Positions 26,023 to 33,630 of a stretch of 50,135 nt of DNA are shown in pieces. A program made the translations under genes and the position numbers. The notes below the pieces were generated by a model, which saw only the letters and a list, made by a program, of their open reading frames with translations, was not told where the DNA came from and ran no database searches. Every line of letters begins with the position of its first letter. Positions within the stretch are counted from its first letter, which is position 1. The stretch spans positions 1 to 50,135 of the forward strand of contig JABISF010000074.1 in the NCBI GenBank assembly GCA_018699935.1, given 5' to 3'. The DNA comes from Flavobacteriaceae bacterium (lineage in GTDB: Bacteria; Bacteroidota; Bacteroidia; Flavobacteriales; Flavobacteriaceae).

Positions 26023-26781
26023 ATGAAACATTTTTTAACTCTTTTTTTTATTGGCTCAATTTTATTTGCTCAAGACCGACCCAAACCGGAAGAAACCGAA
26101 GTTTGGGAGCCGGAACCCAGGGTTGTAGCTCCGGGAATTTATAACGGTCCCCCCAGTGATGCTGTGGTTTTGTTCGACGGCACCGACCTGTCCAAATGGA
26201 GAAATGCCGCCAATCACGAAGCCGCGGAATGGACAATCAACAAGGATGGCTCGATGACCGTAAAACCAAGATCAGGCAGTATAGAAACCACCGAAGACCA
26301 CGGCTCCATACAGTTGCATGTGGAATGGAAATCCCCAACCGTCATTAAAGGAGAAGGTCAGGGCAGAGGCAACAGTGGAATTATTTTTCAAAGACGCTAT
26401 GAAGTCCAAGTGTTGGACAGTTATAACAATAGAACCTATTCCAACGGACAAGCGACTTCGATCTACAAACAGCACATTCCTTTGGTGAATGCCATGCGTC
26501 CCACGGGAGAATGGCAGACCTATGATATCGTGTTTACCGAACCCAAATTTGACGCCGATGGAAATAAAATCACCTCTGGTAGATTTACTGTTTTTCACAA
26601 CGGAATCATCGTACAAAACAGTGTGGAGATTTTAGGGACTACAGAACACATCGGTGCCCCCAAAAATAAAAGAGACGATATGCCGGGCTATGAAGATCAG
26701 AAACACAATCATCGCACCTTGATGTTACAAGACCACGGAGATTTGGTCAGCTACCGAAATATTTGGATGCGTAAACTTTAA
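26023..26781 (+). CDS. DUF1080 (3-keto-disaccharide hydrolase type) exported protein
   Basis: 252 residues with a signal peptide (cleavage near residue 16, LFAQ). The DUF1080 concanavalin-like fold is recognisable from VVLFDGTDLSKWR (about 48-60), LHVEWKSP, GNSGIIFQRRYEVQVLDSY and the C-terminal LQDHGDLVSYRNIWMR. Characterised relatives cleave 3-keto-glycosides, so with the upstream oxidoreductase it may split glycosides after C3 oxidation. The stop shares TTAA with the convergent mutarotase gene of the fucose operon. Confidence 0.88.
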   Translation: MKHFLTLFFIGSILFAQDRPKPEETEVWEPEPRVVAPGIYNGPPSDAVVLFDGTDLSKWRNAANHEAAEWTINKDGSMTVKPRSGSIETTEDHGSIQLHVEWKSPTVIKGEGQGRGNSGIIFQRRYEVQVLDSYNNRTYSNGQATSIYKQHIPLVNAMRPTGEWQTYDIVFTEPKFDADGNKITSGRFTVFHNGIIVQNSVEILGTTEHIGAPKNKRDDMPGYEDQKHNHRTLMLQDHGDLVSYRNIWMRKL

Positions 26782-27113
26782 GCCTTCCAATGGAAAATGG
26801 GTCGCATCAAGACCCATTTTTCGTTAGGTTTTGCCGTGGGAAGTGCCACCTGGTATTCCCACATTAGCGATTCCCACTTTTGTACAAATGGATTTTGAGC
26901 GTCATGAAAGGCTTTTTCTTCCAAGGAAAAATGATCTTCGGTATCCATAATCATAAACAATCGCTCTTCTATGCGATAGATTTCCATAGCAGAAATTCCA
27001 GCTTGTTCAAAAGTTTGAAGAATTTCTGGCCAAACAGCTTCATGATGCTTTTCATAGGCTCGGATGCTTTCCGGGTCGGGTTGTAGATCCAAAGCAAAAC
27101 AATATCTTTTCAC
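26778..27113 (-). CDS. L-rhamnose/L-fucose mutarotase (RhaM family)
   Basis: 111 residues of the RhaM/DUF718 dimeric alpha-beta barrel family, which interconverts alpha and beta anomers of 6-deoxysugars. Seen: FALDLQPDPESIRAYEKHH with the conserved His, AVWPEILQ, and the tail VQKWESLMWEYQ. As the last gene of a fucose operon it most likely supplies beta-L-fucose to the dehydrogenase ('type 2' fucose mutarotase) rather than acting on rhamnose. It lies 27 bp after the transporter gene. Confidence 0.85.
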   Translation of the reverse strand: MKRYCFALDLQPDPESIRAYEKHHEAVWPEILQTFEQAGISAMEIYRIEERLFMIMDTEDHFSLEEKAFHDAQNPFVQKWESLMWEYQVALPTAKPNEKWVLMRPIFHWKA

Positions 27114-27140
27114 AGTAATAGGAATTAAGAAGGATTGATT

Positions 27141-28457
27141 TTATTTTTTGGCGTTCGCCACCAACAGCGAACTATAATAGAAAATATAGATAAAACTCAA
27201 CAGAGGCAAAGCAAAGGAAAGATTGATTTCCGAAATCCCCATCCACTGAAGATCGGCCACTCCATCGCCTCCGAGGTCGATAATATTTCCTTGAAATTTA
27301 GGCATCAATGCACCCCCAACAATTGCCATAACCAATGCTGCAGCTCCGATTTTTGTGTCCGAAACATTCAGTCCGCTCAGCGTTTCTCCATAAATGGTGG
27401 GGAACATAATGGACATAAAAAAACTAATGCACACCAAGGCGAACATTCCAAAAGTTCCGGTACTGCCAATCGTCAACAAGGTGCAGACACCTGCCAAAAC
27501 GGCAAAGCCCCGTAGCAATTGAGCAGCGTTGATATATTGCAATAAATAGGTACCGATCATTCTTCCCAAAAGGAACAGCACAAAAGCACCAAATTGATAG
27601 GTGGCGGCATCGGTATTGGAGATTCCTCTAGCTTCCGCATATTGGTAGATATAGGTCCAACACATGATTTGTGCTCCCACATAAAAGGCCTGCGCAAAAA
27701 CGCCCATACGATACATTTTCTTTTCAAATAAGGCCAGCAATGTTTTTCCAAGCGGGGGGACCGCTCCCTCCTCTTTGGCCAAGGGCATTTTCACCAAACT
27801 GATCAGTACCAAAAACCCCAAAACAAATAATCCCAAAATCACATAGGGATCACGAATGACCATCAGGTCGGAAGTGCGAATCAGGATTTTTTTAGCCTCG
27901 TCCAAGGCAGCAAAAGATTCAATATCATCGGACTGTAGGCGTTTTAAAACGAACTGTTGCGCAACCAAAAGCCCCATCAACAAGCCCAAGGGATTGAAGG
28001 CTTGTGCCAAATTTAGGCGTCGTGTTCCTGTTGCGGGACTGCCCATGGAAATGATATAGGGATTGGCGGTAGTTTCCAAAAATGCCAACCCAAAAGTGAG
28101 GATGTATAAACCCAAACAGAAAAACCAAAATTGTTCCGTAATCGCCGCTGGATAGAATAATAAAGCTCCCCCAGCATAAAGCGAAAGACCAATAATAATT
28201 CCGATTTTATAATTGTATTTGCGAACAAAATAAGCCGCCGGTAATGCCATACAAAAATAGCCGCCATAGAAAGCCATTTGAACCCAAGCCGCCTGGGCAT
28301 TGCTCAATTCCAATACTTTTTTAAAGGCCTGCACCATAGGATCGGTAACGGCATTGGCAAAACCCCAAAGAGCAAACAAAGAACTGACAATCAGAAAAGG
28401 AAGGATCATTTTCTTTTCTAGGGTAGGGGGATTGTGGGTGGATTTTTTTTCGGTCAT
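27141..28457 (-). CDS. fucP: L-fucose:H+ symporter, FucP-type MFS transporter
   Basis: 438 residues with 12 predicted membrane helices. Near the N-terminus SLFALWGFANAVTDPMVQ carries an acidic residue at the place of the proton-relay Asp of E. coli FucP, and FLETTANPYI contains the second functional Glu. The segment RLNLAQAFNPLG is also typical of FucP. Gene context (fucose dehydrogenase, lactonase and others) supports L-fucose as substrate. The gene starts 9 bp after the dehydrogenase gene. Confidence 0.92.
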   Translation of the reverse strand: MTEKKSTHNPPTLEKKMILPFLIVSSLFALWGFANAVTDPMVQAFKKVLELSNAQAAWVQMAFYGGYFCMALPAAYFVRKYNYKIGIIIGLSLYAGGALLFYPAAITEQFWFFCLGLYILTFGLAFLETTANPYIISMGSPATGTRRLNLAQAFNPLGLLMGLLVAQQFVLKRLQSDDIESFAALDEAKKILIRTSDLMVIRDPYVILGLFVLGFLVLISLVKMPLAKEEGAVPPLGKTLLALFEKKMYRMGVFAQAFYVGAQIMCWTYIYQYAEARGISNTDAATYQFGAFVLFLLGRMIGTYLLQYINAAQLLRGFAVLAGVCTLLTIGSTGTFGMFALVCISFFMSIMFPTIYGETLSGLNVSDTKIGAAALVMAIVGGALMPKFQGNIIDLGGDGVADLQWMGISEINLSFALPLLSFIYIFYYSSLLVANAKK

Positions 28458-28466
28458 AAAGTTGAT

Positions 28467-29246
28467 TTATAGAGCTCTGTCCAGATGTGTATAGCCACCA
28501 TCTACGTAACAGAGCTGTCCAGTAGTGTGACTTGATTTGTCGGAAATTAAGAAAGCTACCGTGTGGGCAATTTCTGCAGCTGTGGTCATGCGTTGTTCCA
28601 AAGGAATTTTTGCTTCAATGCTTTTCAGCTTTTCTTCAGAATTAGGAAGGCTGGCAATCCACTTTTCATATAACGGAGTAAAACATTCCGCCACGATCAC
28701 AGCGTTTACACGAATGGAATATTTAAGTAATTCAACCGCCCATTCACGAGTCAGTGCATTGCGGCCGCCATTGGCAGCGGCATAGCCCGAGGTATTGCCT
28801 TGGCCGGTTTCAGCTACTTTGGAGCCAATATTTACAATACTGCCTTTGCTCTTTTTTAGATAGGGCAAGCAAGCCTGCGCCATCAGGTAATAATGGGTTA
28901 AATTTCTTTGAATGGAACGCATAAAATCCTGGTGATTGCCCTTTTCAAGACCCACCCCATCATTGATTCCAGCATTATTGACCAAACCGTCAATGCGACC
29001 GTAGTGATCGAAAGTGTGATTTACAGCGGCTATACAAGCCTCTGCATCGGTCAATTCAGCGTGGACATACGAGGCTTTTATTCCCCTTGCTATAAGTGCG
29101 TTTACGACCGTTTCCATGCTTTTCTGATCCCGACTCACGATGACCGGAAGTGCCCCTTCGTCGGCTAAGCAATTCACAATACCCAAACCAATACCTTTGG
29201 ATCCTCCCGTTACGATGATGACTTTATCTTTTAGTCCTAAATCCAT
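28467..29246 (-). CDS. L-fucose dehydrogenase (SDR family), YxxxN active site
   Basis: 259 residues. The first pathway step oxidises beta-L-fucose to L-fuconolactone with NAD(P)+. Seen: MDLGLKDKVIIVTGGSKGIG (cofactor loop TGGSKGIG at 13-20), NNAG at 90-93, Ser142 and Tyr155 with the correct 13-residue spacing. The residue four after Tyr, almost always Lys in classical SDRs, is Asn159 (GYAAANGGRNALTREW). I checked the codon (AAT). The C-terminal HTTGQLCYVDGGYTHLDR agrees with the L-fucose dehydrogenase group. The Asn may be a subfamily feature or may impair or change catalysis. It lies 2 bp after the lactonase gene. Confidence 0.82.
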   Translation of the reverse strand: MDLGLKDKVIIVTGGSKGIGLGIVNCLADEGALPVIVSRDQKSMETVVNALIARGIKASYVHAELTDAEACIAAVNHTFDHYGRIDGLVNNAGINDGVGLEKGNHQDFMRSIQRNLTHYYLMAQACLPYLKKSKGSIVNIGSKVAETGQGNTSGYAAANGGRNALTREWAVELLKYSIRVNAVIVAECFTPLYEKWIASLPNSEEKLKSIEAKIPLEQRMTTAAEIAHTVAFLISDKSSHTTGQLCYVDGGYTHLDRAL

Positions 29247-29248
29247 TT

Positions 29249-30076
29249 TTAAATTTTATATAAACGTTCTGTATTTCCACTAAAAATTGCGGTTTTTTCA
29301 GGGTCTGTAAAGCTCGAAAAATAAGACTTTACCACATCGAGTACCGCCGTATATCCCCCTGCGACTTGACAAACCGGCCAATCCGAACCAAACATCAGGC
29401 GTTGTGTACCAAAAGCCTCAACTACGGCATCCAAATAGGGCATAAAATCTTTTTTTCCCCACGATGACCAATCTGCTTCGGTCACCAAACCAGAAATTTT
29501 ACAACTGACATGGGGGCGTTCTCCCAAAGCCAAAAGCTGCTTTTTCCAAGGTTCAAGGATTCCTTTTTTGATATACGGTTTGGCACAGTGATCCAGAATA
29601 AAAGACTGCTGCGGAAAAGCATCAACCAGTGCCAAGGCTTCCTCCAATTGATGCGGAAAAATCAATAGATCATAACTCCAATCAAGAGCGGATAAAAGCC
29701 CAATACCCCTTCTGAAATCTTTTCGATTCATATAACCCAAAGGTTCTTTTTGGACGATATGGCGCAATCCTTTTAGTTTTTTATGGGGTCGATAGACCGC
29801 TAAACGATCCGAAAGTGTGGGGGAACATAAATCCAACCAACCCACCACGCCTTTAATAAAGTTGTGTTCTTCTGCCAAGGCTAAAAGGAAATCAGTTTCT
29901 GCTTCCGAAGTATCGGCCTGAACGGCAATACTCCCCTCAACGCCATTGTTTTCATAAATGGGCAGTACATCAACGGGAAGAAAATCACGTTGTAAAACAG
30001 CCATACTGGCATCAATCCATGCATCTCTGACGGGATCGAATTTCCAAAAATGTTGATGGCTGTCGAGAATTTTCAT
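29249..30076 (-). CDS. L-fucono-1,5-lactonase (COG3618 amidohydrolase)
   Basis: 275 residues of the amidohydrolase superfamily, COG3618 branch, to which characterised L-fuconolactonases belong. Seen: the metal-binding start DSHQHFWKFDP; a strand-4 LKGLRHIVQ; ILDHCAKP (about 166); CKISGLVTEADW; and the strand-8 FGSDWPVCQ (about 240) with the catalytic Asp. The enzyme opens L-fuconolactone to L-fuconate. Its start overlaps the FAH-family gene by 4 bp (ATGA), so translation is coupled. Confidence 0.88.
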   Translation of the reverse strand: MKILDSHQHFWKFDPVRDAWIDASMAVLQRDFLPVDVLPIYENNGVEGSIAVQADTSEAETDFLLALAEEHNFIKGVVGWLDLCSPTLSDRLAVYRPHKKLKGLRHIVQKEPLGYMNRKDFRRGIGLLSALDWSYDLLIFPHQLEEALALVDAFPQQSFILDHCAKPYIKKGILEPWKKQLLALGERPHVSCKISGLVTEADWSSWGKKDFMPYLDAVVEAFGTQRLMFGSDWPVCQVAGGYTAVLDVVKSYFSSFTDPEKTAIFSGNTERLYKI

Positions 30077-30927
30077 TTAGAAAAGGGAATGGTTTTTTGT
30101 TTGGAAACACCCAGGCCATCGATTCCCAATTCCATCACGTCTCCGGCTTTCAAGTAGCGGGGCGGATCAAAACCTAAACCAACACCCGCAGGGGTTCCGG
30201 TGGAAATAATATCACCGGGTAATAAGGTCATAAACTGACTGATATAGCTCACCACTGTAGGAATGTCAAAGACAAAATCAGAGGTGTTGCTGTCTTGAAG
30301 GAGTTCATCGTTTAATTTTAACCACAAATTCAAATCGTGGGGGTTTGCAATTTCATCTTTGGTGGCGATAAAAGGACCCAAAGGAGCAAAAGTATCACAA
30401 CTTTTTCCCTTTACCCATTGTCCGGAACGTTCCAACTGAAAACCCCGTTCACTGATGTCGTTGTGTAAAGTATATCCCGCTACATAATCCAGAGCATCCT
30501 CTTTTTCGACATAGGAGGCTTTTTTGCCAATAACCACTGCCAATTCTACTTCCCAGTCGGTTTTATCCCCACCTCTGGGGAGCATAACGTCATCGTTGGG
30601 ACCGCAAAGGGCTGTAGTTGCTTTAAAAAACAATACGGGTTCTTTGGGAATCTCCATGCCACTTTCTTTGGCGTGTTTGCTGTAGTTAAGCCCCACACAA
30701 ATGATTTTTGACGGATCAGCGATGGGCGCACCCAACCGGGATCCTGGGGGAATCAAAGGGCAGTTGGCTTGGTTGTCCTGCCACCAAGCGGCTAACTTTT
30801 CCAATCCTCCTTCAGCCAAAAAAGCACTGTCGTAGTCCGCTGTAAATGCACTAAGATCGTACTGTTTTCCTTCCCATTCCAATCCTGCTTTTTCTTTGCC
30901 GGCAGCTCCAAATCGAATTAACTTCAT
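30073..30927 (-). CDS. FAH-family hydrolase, probable 2,4-diketo-3-deoxy-L-fuconate hydrolase
   Basis: 284 residues of the fumarylacetoacetate hydrolase family. The core motif ICVGLNYSKHAKE (about 75-88), the metal ligands in TDWEVELAVVIGK (about 122-134) and HNDISERG, and ISTGTPAGVGLG near 245 are present. In the non-phosphorylative fucose pathway this enzyme cleaves 2,4-diketo-3-deoxy-L-fuconate to pyruvate and L-lactate; context supports that role. It lies 16 bp after the SDR gene and overlaps the lactonase gene by 4 bp. Confidence 0.88.
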   Translation of the reverse strand: MKLIRFGAAGKEKAGLEWEGKQYDLSAFTADYDSAFLAEGGLEKLAAWWQDNQANCPLIPPGSRLGAPIADPSKIICVGLNYSKHAKESGMEIPKEPVLFFKATTALCGPNDDVMLPRGGDKTDWEVELAVVIGKKASYVEKEDALDYVAGYTLHNDISERGFQLERSGQWVKGKSCDTFAPLGPFIATKDEIANPHDLNLWLKLNDELLQDSNTSDFVFDIPTVVSYISQFMTLLPGDIISTGTPAGVGLGFDPPRYLKAGDVMELGIDGLGVSKQKTIPFSK

Positions 30928-30943
30928 GTCTTATCTATAAATT

Positions 30944-31711
30944 TTAACTGTTTAATCGTATAAAACCTCCATCAATGGGGAGGTCGGTTCCGGTGATAAA
31001 AGTAGCTTCATCGGAACAAAGAAAAAGCACCAAATCAGCAACCTCCTGTGGAGTTCCCATCCGACCAATGGGTTGCGTTTTAGAAAGTTTTTCAAACATT
31101 TCATCTTCTTTTCCGGGATAGTTTTTTTTGATAAATCCGTCCACAAAGGGCGTGTGTATCCGTGCCGGAGAGATACTATTGCAACGAATGCCATCATTGA
31201 TAAAATCTTTAGCGATGGAATAGGTCATGGATAAAACGGCTCCTTTGGTCATCGAATAGGCAAACCGATCTGCAATTCCCAAACTTCCAGCAATGGAGGC
31301 AATATTGACGATATTTCCCGATTTTTGTTGTTTCATTTTGGGGAGGACGGCTTTGGCGGCGTGAAATACGCCTTTGATATTGACCGCATACAAACGATCC
31401 AAATCTTCTGGACTAGTGTTTTCGAGACTGCCCACATGTGCAATTCCTGCATTGTTAATCAATGCATCAATGCGTTCAAATTGGGCGACACAGGCAGTGA
31501 CTTCAGAAAAGTTGGAAACATCACAGGCAAGGGGTAGTGCCTTGCCTCCTGCAGCATGAATTTTTTGACAGGTTTCTTCAGCAGCTTCTGGGTGGACATC
31601 CAAAACGCCAAGCGTTGCATTTTGCAAGGCCAAGGTTTGGGCAATTGCTGCTCCAATACCGCTTCCACCTCCGGTAACAAGTATGGTTTTTGCGCTCAGG
31701 TCAAATTTCAT
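30944..31711 (-). CDS. SDR-family dehydrogenase, probable 2-keto-3-deoxy-L-fuconate dehydrogenase
   Basis: 255 residues; a canonical SDR with TGGGSGIG (14-21), NNAG near 87, Ser in NIASIAGS and YSMTK (Tyr/Lys pair intact). The C-terminal TGTDLPIDGGFIRLN agrees with dehydrogenases of 2-keto-3-deoxy sugar acids. Predicted reaction: NAD+-dependent oxidation of 2-keto-3-deoxy-L-fuconate at C4. It is the first gene of the operon, with a promoter and palindrome directly upstream. Confidence 0.87.
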   Translation of the reverse strand: MKFDLSAKTILVTGGGSGIGAAIAQTLALQNATLGVLDVHPEAAEETCQKIHAAGGKALPLACDVSNFSEVTACVAQFERIDALINNAGIAHVGSLENTSPEDLDRLYAVNIKGVFHAAKAVLPKMKQQKSGNIVNIASIAGSLGIADRFAYSMTKGAVLSMTYSIAKDFINDGIRCNSISPARIHTPFVDGFIKKNYPGKEDEMFEKLSKTQPIGRMGTPQEVADLVLFLCSDEATFITGTDLPIDGGFIRLNS

Positions 31712-31736
31712 TTGCCTTTTCTGATTTGATTAATAT

Positions 31737-31750
31737 TTGGAAATTTCCAA
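31737..31750. promoter_or_regulatory. 14-bp perfect palindrome, candidate operator of the fucose operon
   Basis: TTGGAAATTTCCAA is a perfect inverted repeat located 25-38 bp upstream of the first operon ATG (31711), just downstream of the -7 box. A repressor bound there would block initiation. The half-site TTGGAAA is reminiscent of LacI-family operators, but the central CG is missing. No regulator gene is adjacent. Confidence 0.5.
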
Positions 31751-31756
31751 TGAAAT

Positions 31757-31764
31757 CAAATATA
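31757..31764 (-). promoter_or_regulatory. -7 promoter box of the fucose operon
   Basis: TATATTTG on the minus strand (exact TAnnTTTG), giving a leader of about 40 nt that contains the 14-bp palindrome. Confidence 0.5.
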
Positions 31765-31818
31765 ACGAAAAGGTGTATAAAAAATAAGCCTCCTTTTTAT
31801 AAAAGAAAAATTAAATGC

Positions 31819-33492
31819 CTATCGCTTGAATTTTTTCTTTTTGTGTTTGGATTGAAGCGGAAAGGTTTTTCCTTTTTTGGTCAATTCTACATTGACTTTT
31901 CGATCGTCAATAATCAAATTATCAAAAGCTTTGAGCACCAGGTCGCGGTTGTCTTTGTGAGTAGAAAAGAAAGAAAAGTTTTTCATGACTTCCACTTGAA
32001 AAACATCGTCTTGCCCCAAATTTAATAGGGAGCGTATAAAGTCTTTCAGGGTAGTCCACTCATATTGATCACGGGCACCGATATTGATAAAGAAGCGGTC
32101 TTTGTCCGCCGGAGCATTGATTTTTTTGTCGGAACGGCGCTCTGAACGGAGATTGGAGTCCCCCTCAGCGCGATCACGACTAAATTCCATCGCTTTGGGA
32201 TGCAGATCAAAATTCCTAAACTCTTTTGACAAGAACAGCTCTATTAATGTTTCTTTTGGAGTCGTCTCAAACGCCTCAATCACTTTGGGAAGATAACTGT
32301 GGAGGTCACTTTTTATGGGAGTATTTTTTACTTGCTCCACCCAATGGTTGATTTTTGAATGAAAAACTTCCTCTGGGGAAGGCATTTCCATCTCTGTGAG
32401 TTTGGTTTGTAATTTGTTTTCAATCGATTTGATTTTTCTTCGATCGGATTTTGTAATAAAAATCACCGATGTTCCTTCTTTTCCCGCACGTCCAGTTCGA
32501 CCACTGCGGTGGGTATAGGTTTCAATTTCATCGGGCAATTGATAATTGATCACGTGGGTAATGTCATCCACGTCGATTCCTCGTGCGGCAACATCTGTAG
32601 CAATCAACAATTGAATTTTTTTCTTGCGGAAAGACTGCATCACGATATCCCGTTGATTTTGGCTTAAATCTCCGTGAAGGGCAGCGGCTTTATAGCCATC
32701 CTGAATAAGTTTTTCGGCAACCTTTTGGGTTTCAATTTTGGTACGGCAAAATACACAAGCAAAAATTTCCGGATTCATACTCACCACGGATCTCAACGCT
32801 GTGTAGCGTTCGCGACCGGGAACAATAAAGTACTGATGGGCAATGTTTTTTGCTCCAGAGTTTTTGGTACCCACCGTAATTTCAATTGGCTTGTGCATGA
32901 ATTTTTTGGCAATGGTATGAACTTCTGGGGGCATGGTAGCAGAAAACAACCAAGAGCTTTTTCCTTTGGGGGTGTGCGTCAATATGGATTGAATATCTTC
33001 AAAAAAGCCCATATTCAGCATCTCATCGGCTTCGTCCAGCACACAGTATTCAATAGCACTGATGTCCACCAATTTTCTGCGAATCATGTCTTTCAGTCTT
33101 CCGGGAGTGGCCACAACAATCTGTGCGCCCCGGCGAATTTTATTCGCTTGTTCTGTAATGTTTGCGCCTCCGTAGATGGCGACAATATTCACATTTTTTA
33201 GGGCTTCACCATAAATCCCCATTTCATTGGTGATTTGCATACACAATTCTCGAGTGGGTGAGAGGATCAATCCCTGAGTGGCCCTGACCGTTGGATCGAT
33301 TTTTTGGAGCATGGGAAAACCAAAAGCGGCCGTTTTTCCGGTTCCTGTTTGCGCAAGGGCAACCAAATCTGTTTTTTGTTCTAAAAGTATGGGGATTACC
33401 TTTTCTTGAACCTCGGAGGGAGTTTCGAAACCTAGTTTCTCAACGGCTTGAAGAAGTTCTGCGTTGAGTCCTAGGGACTTAAAAGTTGTCAT
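31819..33492 (-). CDS. DEAD-box RNA helicase with DbpA-type RNA-binding domain
   Basis: 557 residues. Helicase motifs in order: Q motif (SEVQEK), ALAQTGTGKTAAFGFP (about 44-59), SPTRELCMQI, VATPGRLKD, VLDEADEML (about 152), SATMPPE, ATDVAARGIDVDD and HRSGRTGRAGKEG (about 331-343). A linker follows, then a DbpA-like RNA-binding fold at about 480-548 (FINIGARDQYEWTTLKDFIR), ending in a basic tail rich in Lys. This layout matches DeaD/CsdA or DbpA proteins acting in ribosome assembly or RNA decay; the exact orthologue cannot be settled here. Confidence 0.94.
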   Translation of the reverse strand: MTTFKSLGLNAELLQAVEKLGFETPSEVQEKVIPILLEQKTDLVALAQTGTGKTAAFGFPMLQKIDPTVRATQGLILSPTRELCMQITNEMGIYGEALKNVNIVAIYGGANITEQANKIRRGAQIVVATPGRLKDMIRRKLVDISAIEYCVLDEADEMLNMGFFEDIQSILTHTPKGKSSWLFSATMPPEVHTIAKKFMHKPIEITVGTKNSGAKNIAHQYFIVPGRERYTALRSVVSMNPEIFACVFCRTKIETQKVAEKLIQDGYKAAALHGDLSQNQRDIVMQSFRKKKIQLLIATDVAARGIDVDDITHVINYQLPDEIETYTHRSGRTGRAGKEGTSVIFITKSDRRKIKSIENKLQTKLTEMEMPSPEEVFHSKINHWVEQVKNTPIKSDLHSYLPKVIEAFETTPKETLIELFLSKEFRNFDLHPKAMEFSRDRAEGDSNLRSERRSDKKINAPADKDRFFINIGARDQYEWTTLKDFIRSLLNLGQDDVFQVEVMKNFSFFSTHKDNRDLVLKAFDNLIIDDRKVNVELTKKGKTFPLQSKHKKKKFKR

Positions 33493-33508
33493 AAATAGTA
33501 TTATGGCG

Positions 33509-33516
33509 CAAAAGTA
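33509..33516 (-). promoter_or_regulatory. -7 promoter box for the DEAD-box helicase gene
   Basis: TACTTTTG on the minus strand, an exact TAnnTTTG match 16 nt before the ATG at 33492. Confidence 0.5.
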
Positions 33517-33576
33517 GTCTAAATAAAACGGTTGAAGTGGCTTTTAGTACTAATTTTTATAAACTCATTATTAAAC

Positions 33577-33604
33577 AAAAAAAATCCTGCCGTTTTAAGC
33601 AGGA
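33577..33604 (-). terminator. Intrinsic terminator after the second Gfo/Idh/MocA gene
   Basis: Read on the minus strand, TCCTGC and GCAGGA form a stem around an 8-nt loop, followed by eight T. It ends the transcript of the gene finishing at 33631. Confidence 0.85.
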
Positions 33605-33630
33605 CTTCTTTCTATTGCAATAATTTTAAA

